Shown: positions 44,517 to 53,840 of the stretch, piece by piece | How positions within the stretch are numbered: position 1 is the first letter of the stretch | Layout of the letters: every line of letters begins with the position of its first letter | Source: Marinomonas spartinae | Lineage (GTDB): Bacteria > Pseudomonadota > Gammaproteobacteria > Pseudomonadales > Marinomonadaceae | Direction: 5' to 3' | DNA: 64,000 nucleotides | Assembly: GCF_900089775.1 (NCBI RefSeq) | Contig: NZ_FLOB01000001.1 | Location: forward strand, 849,287-913,286 | Made by a program: the position numbers and the translations under genes | The notes under the pieces: generated by a model | What the model saw: only the letters and a program-made list of their open reading frames with translations | Databases searched by the model: none | What the model was told of the DNA's origin: nothing

Positions 44517-44840
44517 ATGGAACAGATTGAGCTTTTTACCATTGATAGCCCCTGCCGTGGTATTTGTGTGAACAGTGCTAAAGGATTTTGTAAGGGCTGT
44601 TTGCGTAGCCGTGAAGAACGCTTTGAATGGTTTTCTTTATCGAATGAGGCACGATATATTATTTTGGAACGCTGTAAACAGCGTCGTCAGCGTTTACTTC
44701 GAGCCCGAGAAGAGCGGCTTAATCAGCATTCTGAAAAAGCCTTACCCTATGGAATGGACGAAGAGGTCATTGTGGATCAGGAGAGTGAAAGTCTAGCCGA
44801 AGCTGAGTTATTTGAGTTAACGCAAGAGTCTTTTTATTAA
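44517..44840 (+). CDS. DUF1289 (Cys-rich) small protein
   Basis: A 107-aa protein with the DUF1289 signature SPCRGICVNSAKGFCKGCLRSREERFEWFSLSNEARYIILERC. The four cysteines (C-x3-C-x7-C-x2-C) may bind a metal. The charged C-terminus (RRQRLLRAREERLNQ, then acidic residues) is probably helical or disordered. The start at 44517 is chosen because GGAGGGGAG lies directly upstream; an in-frame ATG at 44493 would add eight residues across that site. It ends convergently with radA. Function unknown. Confidence 0.85.
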   Translation: MEQIELFTIDSPCRGICVNSAKGFCKGCLRSREERFEWFSLSNEARYIILERCKQRRQRLLRAREERLNQHSEKALPYGMDEEVIVDQESESLAEAELFELTQESFY

Positions 44841-44864
44841 CTCCGTTTTTTGCTTAACCTACCC

Positions 44865-46253
44865 TTAGCGATCAAAAATCGCATCAAGTGCCTCCGATAG
44901 CCGGTCTACGCCAATTACCTTCATCCCTTCAATGGGTTTCTTAGGACAGTTAGCCCGAGGAACAACCGCTTTGGTAAAGCCATGTTTGGCCGCTTCACTG
45001 ATACGCTCTTGCCCTGACGGAACGGGACGAATTTCACCGGACAAGCCTACTTCACCAAGAACGACCAAATCATGGGGTAATATCTGATCTCGAAAGCTTG
45101 ATACCACGGCTGCAATGGCTGCTAAGTCGGCACTGGTTTCTAATACCTTAACGCCGCCGACGACGTTTAAATAGACATCTTGATCAGCCGTCAGTAATCC
45201 TCCATGTTTGTGGAGGACGGCCAGTAGCATCGCCAGACGATTATGATCAAACCCTACAGTGACGCGTCGAGGATTACCCAGAGCAGAGTCATCCACTAAG
45301 GCTTGCAGCTCAACGAGTAATGGACGAGTGCCTTCCCAAACGACCATCACCAGACTACCTGCAGCGGGGTGGTTGCTGCGATTTAAGAAGATAGAGCTTG
45401 GATTTTTGACTTCTCGTAAGCCGTTTTCCAGCATGGCAAATACACCGAGTTCATTAATTGCGCCAAAGCGGTTTTTCATGCCTCGTAAGGTGCGAAAGCG
45501 AGAGTCTTCTGACCCTTCTAATAAAACAGAACAATCTACCATATGCTCAAGCACTTTTGGGCCGGCCAATGAGCCATCTTTAGTAACGTGTCCAACGAGT
45601 AATACCGCTGTTTGGGTTTGTTTGGCAAATCGGGTGAGTACGGCGGCACTTTCACGTACTTGGGAGACGCTGCCTGGAGCAGATTCCACGCCATCCAAAT
45701 GCATGACTTGAATGGAGTCAATGACTATGACTTTAGGTTTAACTTGTTGTGCGATGGTTAGGATGCTTTCAACATTGGTTTCAGAAAGCATTTTTAGGTT
45801 TTTGGTTGGCAAACCTAGCCGCTGAGCACGCATAGCTACTTGCTGTAAGGATTCTTCCCCCGTGATATAAAGGGCGCTTTGTTGTTGTGCCAGCCAACAC
45901 ATGGTTTGTAGTAACAGGGTACTTTTCCCAGCGCCTGGATGACCGCCAATTAGTACTACACCACCAGGAACGAGCCCACCGCCGAGTACCCGATCAAACT
46001 CGCTTGCCCCTGAGCTAAAGCGAGGTACATCCCCTAAATCGACCTCGGATAGATCTTGAATGCCCGTAATAGATCCGGCATACCCTTGATAGCGAGGGTC
46101 TTGACTGGCAGAAACACGGGCAGATGTCTTGCCAGAGGTGAGTTTGATTTCTGACAAGGAATTCCACGCGCCGCAGGCTTGGCATTGTCCCTGCCATTTT
46201 GCGTAGTCTGCGCCACATTCGTTACATACAAAGGCTGTTTTTGCTTTGGCCAT
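44865..46253 (-). CDS. radA: DNA repair protein RadA
   Basis: A hexameric helicase-like RecA paralogue that drives branch migration in homologous recombination. The 462-aa protein has the N-terminal zinc finger CNECGADYAKWQGQCQACGAWN (C-x2-C…C-x2-C), Walker A GGHPGAGKSTLL, the RadA-specific MKNRFGAINELGVF (KNRFG) motif, and a C-terminal Lon-like domain (DVYLNVVGGVKVLETSADLAAIAAVVSSF…GEVGLSGEIRPV). It is preceded by a strong terminator, so it has its own promoter in the short gap to the nitrilase gene. Confidence 0.97.
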   Translation of the reverse strand: MAKAKTAFVCNECGADYAKWQGQCQACGAWNSLSEIKLTSGKTSARVSASQDPRYQGYAGSITGIQDLSEVDLGDVPRFSSGASEFDRVLGGGLVPGGVVLIGGHPGAGKSTLLLQTMCWLAQQQSALYITGEESLQQVAMRAQRLGLPTKNLKMLSETNVESILTIAQQVKPKVIVIDSIQVMHLDGVESAPGSVSQVRESAAVLTRFAKQTQTAVLLVGHVTKDGSLAGPKVLEHMVDCSVLLEGSEDSRFRTLRGMKNRFGAINELGVFAMLENGLREVKNPSSIFLNRSNHPAAGSLVMVVWEGTRPLLVELQALVDDSALGNPRRVTVGFDHNRLAMLLAVLHKHGGLLTADQDVYLNVVGGVKVLETSADLAAIAAVVSSFRDQILPHDLVVLGEVGLSGEIRPVPSGQERISEAAKHGFTKAVVPRANCPKKPIEGMKVIGVDRLSEALDAIFDR

Positions 46254-46277
46254 AATGGGTCTTCTGTCTTAAAAAAT

Positions 46278-46302
46278 ATCATGGCCTTAAAAAGGCCATG
46301 AT
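46278..46302 (-). terminator. Rho-independent terminator of the GNAT-nitrilase gene
   Basis: ATCATGGCCTT and AAGGCCATGAT form a perfect 11-bp stem around an AAA loop. On the minus strand it is followed by ATTTTTT. It lies 43 bp beyond the GNAT-nitrilase stop and just upstream of radA. Confidence 0.9.
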
Positions 46303-46344
46303 CGAGGGATGACATATTTAGTTTACTTTGGGTAATAGCCTATA

Positions 46345-47889
46345 CTAGCCCAAATCTAAATCCTTATTCCCTTTCCATTGAATGGAGTACAGATCCAAAC
46401 GTCGATCTTTCAGGTTGTTTACTGACCCTTCGCTGCGGGTTTGTTTGAGTTTGTCCAAGTCCAAATCAGAGAACATCAGCATTTCGGTATTCGGGGTGGT
46501 TTCCGCCATGACCGCATCGTGTGGATAGGAGAAGTCGGATGGGGAAAAAACCGCCCCTTGGGAGTATTGCACATCCAGATTTTCGACTTGTGGCAAATTG
46601 CCGCAGCTACCGCAAATCACCACATAACATTCGTTTTCAATGGCACGGGCTTGAGCACAATTACGCACACGTAGATAACCGTTTTTGGTATCCGTCCAAA
46701 AGGGCACAAACAAAATATCCATGTCTTGCTCAGCCAGTAAGCGGCCCAATTCTGGGAACTCCACATCATAACAAATCAAAATGCCGATACGTCCTGCATC
46801 GGTTTCAAATACGCGTAGTTCGTTGTCTCCTTGGATGACCCAATCGCGGCGCTCGTGAGGCGTAATGTGGATTTTACCTTGTTCTTCAATGGTGCCATCT
46901 CGACGGCACAAGTAGCTCACATTGTATAAATCATCCTCTTCAACCACTGGCATGGAGCCGGTGATGATATTGATGTTGTAGCTGACCGCCATTTGCGACA
47001 TTTCTGTGACAAACAGCTCGGTAAAGCTTGCCAGAAAGCGTACCGCTTCGGTCTGATTGGTTTGATCTGGACTTAACCCCATTAATGGCGCATTGAAAAA
47101 CTCGGGGAAAAGGGCGAAATCACTTTTATAGCTCGACAACGCATCGATGAAATACTCTACTTGTTTGAGTAGCTCTTCAACATTTGCTACTTCACGCATT
47201 TGCCATTGTACCGCGCCAATACGAACTTGGGTTTTGCGAGAGTTAATGACGGTTGTTTCTGGTTCGTAGAAGATGTTTTTCCATTCGAGTAGTGTTGCAT
47301 ACCCTTCCGATTTCTCATCTTCAGGCAGGTAACTTTTTAATAAACGCGTTACCTGAAAATCGTTGGAGAGTTGGAAGGATAAAATCGGGTCGTAAATTTT
47401 ACGATCACTGACCGCTTCCAAATATTCAGCGGGGGTCATTTCATCAGAATGTTCGTGATAGGTCGGGATACGACCACCAGCAAGGATCGCACGTAAATTA
47501 TGTTGGCGGCACAGCTCTTTACGTGCCTCGTATAAACGACGTCCTAGTCGGAAGCCACGATACTCTGGGTGAATTAACACATCCAAACCGTACATGGCAT
47601 CGCCGTTACGGTCATTGAGAATAGTCTCTTTTTTACCGATAAGGTCTTCATAGGTATGGGGGTTACTAAAACGCTGATAGCTGACTTGAACTGAAAGCGC
47701 GATACCAACGATATCCCCATGGTCTTCAAGACAAATTTGTCCTTCTGGGAAGTCGTTAATGAGTTTGCTAATGGTGTGCTCAGACCAAGCGCCCCCAATG
47801 TCGTTATAGACTTGGTCCATCAATTCTTTTACTTGTTGGTAATCCGTGTGTTCTATATTACGGATTTTTAAATGCATATCTTCAAGCAT
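46345..47889 (-). CDS. GNAT acetyltransferase - carbon-nitrogen hydrolase fusion protein
   Basis: A 514-aa two-domain protein. Residues ~6-210 form a GNAT domain (LKIRNIEHTDYQQVKELMDQVYN, then GLDVLIHPEYRGFRLGRRLYEARKELCRQ with the acetyl-CoA-binding pattern). Residues ~222-500 form a nitrilase-superfamily amidohydrolase whose catalytic triad is visible: Glu263 (FPEFF), Lys339 (GKIHITPHE) and Cys373 (LICYDVEFPE). Fusions of this layout are known in many bacteria; their substrate is not established, though an acyl-amide acting on an amine metabolite is plausible. GAGG lies 8 nt before the ATG. It sits between radA and amtB as a single gene with terminators on both sides. Confidence 0.93.
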   Translation of the reverse strand: MLEDMHLKIRNIEHTDYQQVKELMDQVYNDIGGAWSEHTISKLINDFPEGQICLEDHGDIVGIALSVQVSYQRFSNPHTYEDLIGKKETILNDRNGDAMYGLDVLIHPEYRGFRLGRRLYEARKELCRQHNLRAILAGGRIPTYHEHSDEMTPAEYLEAVSDRKIYDPILSFQLSNDFQVTRLLKSYLPEDEKSEGYATLLEWKNIFYEPETTVINSRKTQVRIGAVQWQMREVANVEELLKQVEYFIDALSSYKSDFALFPEFFNAPLMGLSPDQTNQTEAVRFLASFTELFVTEMSQMAVSYNINIITGSMPVVEEDDLYNVSYLCRRDGTIEEQGKIHITPHERRDWVIQGDNELRVFETDAGRIGILICYDVEFPELGRLLAEQDMDILFVPFWTDTKNGYLRVRNCAQARAIENECYVVICGSCGNLPQVENLDVQYSQGAVFSPSDFSYPHDAVMAETTPNTEMLMFSDLDLDKLKQTRSEGSVNNLKDRRLDLYSIQWKGNKDLDLG

Positions 47890-47984
47890 AATGACCTCTA
47901 TGGTGTCTTTTGGACAAGTCTTACTGTTATGTGGGTGAATGTCACTTTATAAAGCGTCAATTCTGCTTTTATTCCCCAAAAAAG

Positions 47985-48008
47985 AAAACCCCGCTAAGGC
48001 GAGGTTTT
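47985..48008 (-). terminator. Rho-independent terminator of glnK-amtB
   Basis: On the minus strand an AACCTCGCC/GGCGGGGTT-type stem with a TTA loop is followed by TTCTTTTTT. It lies ~47 bp beyond the amtB stop and before the GNAT-nitrilase gene. Confidence 0.88.
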
Positions 48009-48054
48009 GTATGATCAGTAACAAATCAGCTAAAAGAGTACATGGCAGAGTGTG

Positions 48055-49335
48055 TTAATTTTTGGCGAATTCAGGGTAAGCTTCCATACCACATTCTGAC
48101 AAATCAACACCTTCGTATTCTTCTTCTTCAGAGACGCGAACTCCCATGACGGCTTTGATAATCAGCCATACAATCAAACTAGTGACAAACACCCAGACAA
48201 AGATTGTCACCGCACCTGCGATTTGACCAAAGAAAGTTGTGCCAGTGTTTGTTAGCGGTACAGCTAATAGACCCCAAAGACCCACTACACCGTGAACAGA
48301 GATGGCGCCCACTGGGTCGTCTATTTTCAGTTTGTCTAGTGTCAGGATGGCAATAACGACTAACAGACCGCCGACAACACCGATAAGTGTGGCACCAATA
48401 GCGGAAGGTGTTGAAGGCTCAGCCGTGATGGCTACCAAGCCAGCTAATGCGCCGTTTAGCAACATTGTCAAATCCGCTTTTCCAAACAAAATACGAGCAA
48501 GCAGTAAAGCGGCAACAGCACCACCTGCGGCAGCAGCATTGGTATTTAAGAATACCATAGCGACGGAGTTAGCGCTGGCGATATCACCTAGCTTCAGAAC
48601 AGAACCGCCATTGAAACCGAACCAGCCCATCCAAAGGATAAAGGTGCCTAATGTTGCCAGTGGTAGATTGGCACCAGGGATGGCACGAACTTCGCCATTT
48701 GGACCGTATTTTCCTTTACGAGAGCCCAGCACAAGCACACCAGCCAGTGCTGCAGAGGCGCCCGCTAAATGGACGATACCAGAGCCTGCAAAGTCAGAGA
48801 AACCAAGATCACCGAGGCTATACATACCGAATACAGAGCCTCCACCCCATGTCCAGTTACCTTCCATTGGGTAGATAAAGCCTGTCATTACAACAGCAAA
48901 TACGAGGAAAGACCAAAGCTTCATACGTTCTGCAACGGCACCAGATACAATGGACATAGCGGTGGCCACAAACACAACTTGGAAGAAAAAGTCAGACGCG
49001 TTGGCATAGACTGAGCTACCATCAAAGCCCGCTTTGGCGGATTCAGCAAGAACAGTACTGACCAATGTATCGGCGCTGCTGGCGCCATCTAACTGAATGC
49101 CAGATAAGAACCAAGTACCATCGTACATAATAGCGTAACCACAGATCATATACATGATACAGGCAATGGCGTATAAGGCGACGTTTTTGGTAAGGATTTC
49201 TGTGGTGTTTTTAGAGCGGACAAGGCCCGCTTCTAGCATGGCAAACCCCGCTGCCATCCACATAACCAAAGCACCCATTACAAGGAAGTAAAAGGTATCC
49301 ATGGCATATTGTAATTCGAAAATATTGTTTTGCAT
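48055..49335 (-). CDS. amtB: Ammonium transporter AmtB
   Basis: A trimeric ammonium channel (426 aa, about 11 helices). Landmarks: FYFLVMGALVMWMAAGFAMLEAGLVRSKN at the N-terminus, TWGGGSVFGMYSLGDLGFSDFAGSGIVHLAGASAALAG with the pore His189, WMGWFGFNGGS, and the second pore histidine in GAISVHGVVGLWG. The C-terminal tail ends in the acidic stretch EEEEYEGVDLSECGMEAYPEFAKN. It follows glnK by 39 bp, the standard glnK-amtB pair in which GlnK blocks the channel when nitrogen is plentiful. GGGGGG lies just before the start. Confidence 0.97.
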   Translation of the reverse strand: MQNNIFELQYAMDTFYFLVMGALVMWMAAGFAMLEAGLVRSKNTTEILTKNVALYAIACIMYMICGYAIMYDGTWFLSGIQLDGASSADTLVSTVLAESAKAGFDGSSVYANASDFFFQVVFVATAMSIVSGAVAERMKLWSFLVFAVVMTGFIYPMEGNWTWGGGSVFGMYSLGDLGFSDFAGSGIVHLAGASAALAGVLVLGSRKGKYGPNGEVRAIPGANLPLATLGTFILWMGWFGFNGGSVLKLGDIASANSVAMVFLNTNAAAAGGAVAALLLARILFGKADLTMLLNGALAGLVAITAEPSTPSAIGATLIGVVGGLLVVIAILTLDKLKIDDPVGAISVHGVVGLWGLLAVPLTNTGTTFFGQIAGAVTIFVWVFVTSLIVWLIIKAVMGVRVSEEEEYEGVDLSECGMEAYPEFAKN

Positions 49336-49374
49336 GTTTCGCCCCCCTAAAGGCTTATAAGAGTCGATCGTGGA

Positions 49375-50334
<960 letters not shown>

Positions 50335-50730
50335 ATGATTGATCAATTTATTAAGCAACTGGGTAATGGGCTTGAGCAAGCGGCGGAAACCTTAGGGAAA
50401 CTTCCCAAAGAAGAGATTCGTGCGCAGTTAGATCAAGTGGCGCGTAACACATTGAAAAAAATGGATTTAGTGACCCGTGAAGACTTTGAACTACAGTCCG
50501 CCATGTTGGCTAAATATCGAGAGCGCTTAGTCGCATTAGAGTCGCGCATTGAAGAGTTGGAAAAGGCCGGAAACGCGCCTGCGAAAAAAGAGCCAGCAAA
50601 AAGAACACCTACGAAAAGAGCACCCGCGAAAAAGGCCGCTCCTAAAACTGAGACGGCTCAAGAGGAATCCACAGATAAGGCCGATACAAACAAAGCCGAT
50701 ACGGATAAGACAGACACAAAAGACGTGTAA
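50335..50730 (+). CDS. ubiK: Ubiquinone biosynthesis accessory factor UbiK (BMFP family)
   Basis: A 131-aa protein; residues 1-80 are the BMFP/YqiC domain: FIKQLGNGLEQAAETLGKLPKEEIRAQLDQVARNTLKKMDLVTREDFELQSAMLAKYRERLVALESRIEELE, ending in a trimeric coiled coil. In E. coli and Salmonella it helps the aerobic ubiquinone complex. The last ~50 residues are an unusual low-complexity tail, first AKKEPAKRTPTKRAPAKK (histone H1-like), then acidic repeats of (D/N)KADT. Such tails occur in several marine relatives but are not part of the family core. It is convergent with a DUF2389 gene and lies upstream of comM, a common neighbourhood. Confidence 0.9.
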   Translation: MIDQFIKQLGNGLEQAAETLGKLPKEEIRAQLDQVARNTLKKMDLVTREDFELQSAMLAKYRERLVALESRIEELEKAGNAPAKKEPAKRTPTKRAPAKKAAPKTETAQEESTDKADTNKADTDKTDTKDV

Positions 50731-50743
50731 CGTGCCGATGAGG

Positions 50744-50971
50744 TTATTGCCAACCTTGTTTCCAATGGGCAGGTGACTTGAGATCCTGCCATGGAATTGT
50801 GTACTGTGTATGAGTGAGGACGGCCTCGATGACGCATTGCGTGATGATCTCTTGGTCGTCCCTTATAAGTTCTGTGACAATAAAATGCTTTTCTTTTTTC
50901 TGTGGCGATGTGGATGTCCACTTTGATAAAAGTAGCTTTTTGGGATTAATTTGATTCATAGATGCTTGCAT
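50744..50971 (-). CDS. Small conserved Trp-rich protein (DUF2389/TIGR02450 type)
   Basis: A 75-aa protein whose core INPKKLLLSKWTSTSPQKKEKHFIVTELIRDDQEIITQCVIEAVLTHTQYTIPWQDLKSPAHWKQGW fits the small tryptophan-rich family: three to four conserved Trp residues, KHF-VT-LI, and a W-QGW ending. Its function is unknown. AAGGA lies four bases before the ATG at 50971; a second ATG four codons in (50959) is possible. It faces ubiK convergently with only 13 bp between, and diverges from comM. It is easy to miss because of its size and orientation. Confidence 0.8.
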   Translation of the reverse strand: MQASMNQINPKKLLLSKWTSTSPQKKEKHFIVTELIRDDQEIITQCVIEAVLTHTQYTIPWQDLKSPAHWKQGWQ

Positions 50972-51086
50972 GCCTTCCTTATTGTCTCGTACTCTCTTTG
51001 ATACGCAGGAGAGCGAAATTCGGATGGTTATCGTGACAAAAAAGAGGCTGATTTTACATAAAAAATAATGAGATCAAGGAGTGATC

Positions 51087-52598
51087 GTGAGTTTAGCCAC
51101 TATATATGGCCGCGCCCGTGTTGGTGTTGCCTCCCCTCTTGTTACTGTAGAAACCCATATTTCCAATGGACTACCTTCTCTAAACATTGTTGGCTTACCA
51201 GAAGCCGCCGTCCGTGAAGCGAAAGACCGTGTGCGTAGTGCCATCATTAACAGTCATTTCGAATGGCCGACACGGCGCGTCACCATTAATCTTGCACCGG
51301 CTGATTTGCCTAAAGAAGGCGGGCGATATGATCTTGCCATTGCGATTAGTGTGTTAGCTGCGTCGGGTCAGTTGGAAGAAGTCAATTGTCGTGGTTACGA
51401 ATTTATTGGCGAATTGGCTTTATCCGGTGAGTTAAGGGGAGTATCAGGATTATTGCCTTCTGCCATTGCATGCCATCAGGCAAACCGACAATTAGTGTTG
51501 CCCTCAGAAAATCAGCAAGAGGCGGCTTTGGTAGAAGGGGATGCGGTTCATGCCAATCATCTCACACAAGTGACCGCTCACTTGCTAAAACATGCCCGTT
51601 TACCCGATTGTGTACCTGCACCGCCAGAACCTACTGCTTTAGATCATAAAGATATGAAGGATGTAAAAGGCCAATATCAAGCTCGCCGAGCCTTGGAAGT
51701 GGCCGCAGCAGGACGCCACAATTTACTGTTTATTGGGCCGCCTGGGACGGGTAAAACCATGTTGGCGTCCCGCTTACCTGGCATTATGCCAGCAATGATT
51801 GAAGAAGAAGCATTGGCGGTTGCTTCGGTACAATCGGTTGCAGGGCGAAAAATGGGGGCTGAATGGCATTGGGGGGAGCGTCCCTTTCGGTCTCCTCATC
51901 ATTCTAGTTCTGCCGCCGCGCTGGTTGGAGGAGGGTCAATACCGAAACCGGGGGAGGCGTCGTTGGCACATTGTGGCGTATTATTTCTTGATGAGCTGCC
52001 AGAGTTTGACCGAAAAGTGCTTGAGGTGCTTCGTGAGCCATTAGAAAACGGGGAAGTGCATATTTCCCGTGCCCGTGGTCAAGTAACCTACCCCGCACGT
52101 TTTCAGTTGGTGGCCGCCATGAACGCGAGTAACGAAGCCTACAGCGGTGAGCAAAACTATTATCAGTCTAGTGCCAGTCAAAAGTATTTGAAGAAACTGT
52201 CAGCTCCGTTTTTAGATCGAATTGATTTGCATGTGGAAGTGCCGCCTTTGCCATCGGGGATTTTGGTCAACGCACAAGAAGAAGGGGAGAGTAGCGAAAG
52301 TGTTCGACAGCGAGTAGAAAGAGCCGTCGCTAGACAACGGGAGAGACAAGGCGTGCAAAATGCCTTGTTGAGTGGCCGACAGCTAGAAGCCATCTGCGCT
52401 TTGAGTGACGAGGATAAACAGTTTATGCAACAAGCGTTGGAAACGTTAAAGCTCTCAGCTCGTGCCTATCATCGTGTTTTAAAGGTGGCACTGACGTTAG
52501 CGGATCTGAGTGATTCACCTGTCACCCGTGCCCACTTAATGGAGTCGCTGAGTTATCGAAAAATGGAGAAAACTCTGAGTAATGTGGTGTCTTCATAG
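51087..52598 (+). CDS. comM: ComM/YifB AAA+ helicase (Mg-chelatase-like)
   Basis: A hexameric AAA+ branch-migration helicase that extends heteroduplex during natural transformation. 503 aa from GTG 51087, set by AAGGAG five bases upstream (GTG 51081 is an alternative). N-terminal Lon-like domain: GLPSLNIVGLPEAAVREAKDRVRSAI and NLAPADLPKEGGRYDLAIAI. ATPase domain: DVKGQYQARRALEVAAAGRHNLLFIGPPGTGKTMLASRLPGIMP (Walker A), LFLDELPEF (Walker B), then FRSPHHSSSAAALVGGGSIPKPGEASLAHCGVL. The C-terminal domain has SARAYHRVLKVALTLADL. It suggests that competence genes are present elsewhere. Confidence 0.95.
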   Translation: MSLATIYGRARVGVASPLVTVETHISNGLPSLNIVGLPEAAVREAKDRVRSAIINSHFEWPTRRVTINLAPADLPKEGGRYDLAIAISVLAASGQLEEVNCRGYEFIGELALSGELRGVSGLLPSAIACHQANRQLVLPSENQQEAALVEGDAVHANHLTQVTAHLLKHARLPDCVPAPPEPTALDHKDMKDVKGQYQARRALEVAAAGRHNLLFIGPPGTGKTMLASRLPGIMPAMIEEEALAVASVQSVAGRKMGAEWHWGERPFRSPHHSSSAAALVGGGSIPKPGEASLAHCGVLFLDELPEFDRKVLEVLREPLENGEVHISRARGQVTYPARFQLVAAMNASNEAYSGEQNYYQSSASQKYLKKLSAPFLDRIDLHVEVPPLPSGILVNAQEEGESSESVRQRVERAVARQRERQGVQNALLSGRQLEAICALSDEDKQFMQQALETLKLSARAYHRVLKVALTLADLSDSPVTRAHLMESLSYRKMEKTLSNVVSS

Positions 52599-52784
52599 CC
52601 TGTGCTAGGGCCGAGTTGTAGTAAGAAAGACATTTTTTATTGCTATAGGTTAATTTTTAGTCGGAGTTATTATCATTTCGTTACAATTCGTGTTCTTATA
52701 TGACTCTTGTAAATGCATGGCAATGTCGAGTGTCTTTATTATCTGGCGTCAAAGCAAATATCGTTTTGTATGGAGAGATAGATA

Positions 52785-53759
52785 GTGTTTCTGCGGCTTT
52801 TTCCTGTATGGGCTGTGCTGCTCAGTGTGGTGGCATTTTACCAACCCTCTTGGTTTATCGGGTTTGAAAACGAGATTGTCTCTTTATTAACCTTAGTTAT
52901 GTTGGCAATGGGACTAACACTGACTCTTGAAGACTTTAAAAAAGTATTAAAAAGTCGAGAGGCTTTGATGGTTGGTGTGTTACTACAATTTTTGATTATG
53001 CCATTTGCTGCCTTTTTAGCGGCCTACTTCTTTGGCTTTGGTCAAGATCTTACTATCGGCATGTTGCTAGTGGGCAGTGTGGCTGGTGGAACCTCTTCGG
53101 CTGTGATGTGCTATCTAGCAAAAGGGGATGTGGCCTTGTCCATCTCTATGACGGCCATTACCACCTTGTTGAGTGTTGTATTAACGCCACTTTTGATGTC
53201 ATTTATGGTTGATCAAAGTGTCCACATCCCAACGGTTTCGAATTTTCTTTATGTATTAAAAATCATCTTGTTGCCTGTTGCGGCGGGGGTATTGATTAAT
53301 ACTTTGTTTTATAAAGCAGTGCGTAAGGCGGAGCCACTTCTTCCTTATGCCTCTATGATTGCGATTATATTAATCATAGCTATTGTGGTATCAGCAAGTG
53401 TGTCTCGTTTGTCCTTAGTAGGCCCTAGTGTCATTGCCGCTGTGATCTTGCATAATGGTATAGGGCTCGGGCTGGGCTATTGGGTTGCTTATCTGCTTGG
53501 CTTTGATAAGCGGGTATGCCGTACGATAGCCTTTGGCGTTGGTTTACAAAACTCTGCTTTGGCGGTAACGCTTGCGTTTAAGTTTTTTACACCGCTTGCT
53601 GCGCTTCCTGGCACCATTTTTAGTATTTGGCATAATATTTCTGGTTCATTGTTAGCCAGTTATTGGGGGCGATCTGATGTGGATAGCGATACTTGTCCTA
53701 AGGCCGCTTCCGTGGATCAGGCTGTGGATGTGCTTTCAATAAGAAGACGTACAAAATAG
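52785..53759 (+). CDS. Bile acid:sodium symporter (BASS) family transporter
   Basis: A 324-aa inner-membrane protein with nine to ten helices. Family landmarks: LLTLVMLAMGLTLTLEDFKKVLK near residue 40, the LLVGSVAGGTSSAVMCYLAKGDVALSISMTAITTLLSVVLTPLLM block at ~97-145, and RTIAFGVGLQNSALAVTLAFKFFTPLAALPGTIFSIWHNISGSLLASYW near the C-terminus. Bacterial members move pantothenate, 2-keto acids, arsenite or bile acids; this one cannot be assigned. Start is GTG 52785. It stands between comM and rep with its own promoter region (~185 bp). Confidence 0.9.
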   Translation: MFLRLFPVWAVLLSVVAFYQPSWFIGFENEIVSLLTLVMLAMGLTLTLEDFKKVLKSREALMVGVLLQFLIMPFAAFLAAYFFGFGQDLTIGMLLVGSVAGGTSSAVMCYLAKGDVALSISMTAITTLLSVVLTPLLMSFMVDQSVHIPTVSNFLYVLKIILLPVAAGVLINTLFYKAVRKAEPLLPYASMIAIILIIAIVVSASVSRLSLVGPSVIAAVILHNGIGLGLGYWVAYLLGFDKRVCRTIAFGVGLQNSALAVTLAFKFFTPLAALPGTIFSIWHNISGSLLASYWGRSDVDSDTCPKAASVDQAVDVLSIRRRTK

Positions 53760-53840
53760 CGATAGGAAGCTTGTGCGAGAATCGTCAGAGTCAGGTACAC
53801 TTAGCACTGAAATTTTAACGCCGTTAAGCCAGAGTGTGTC

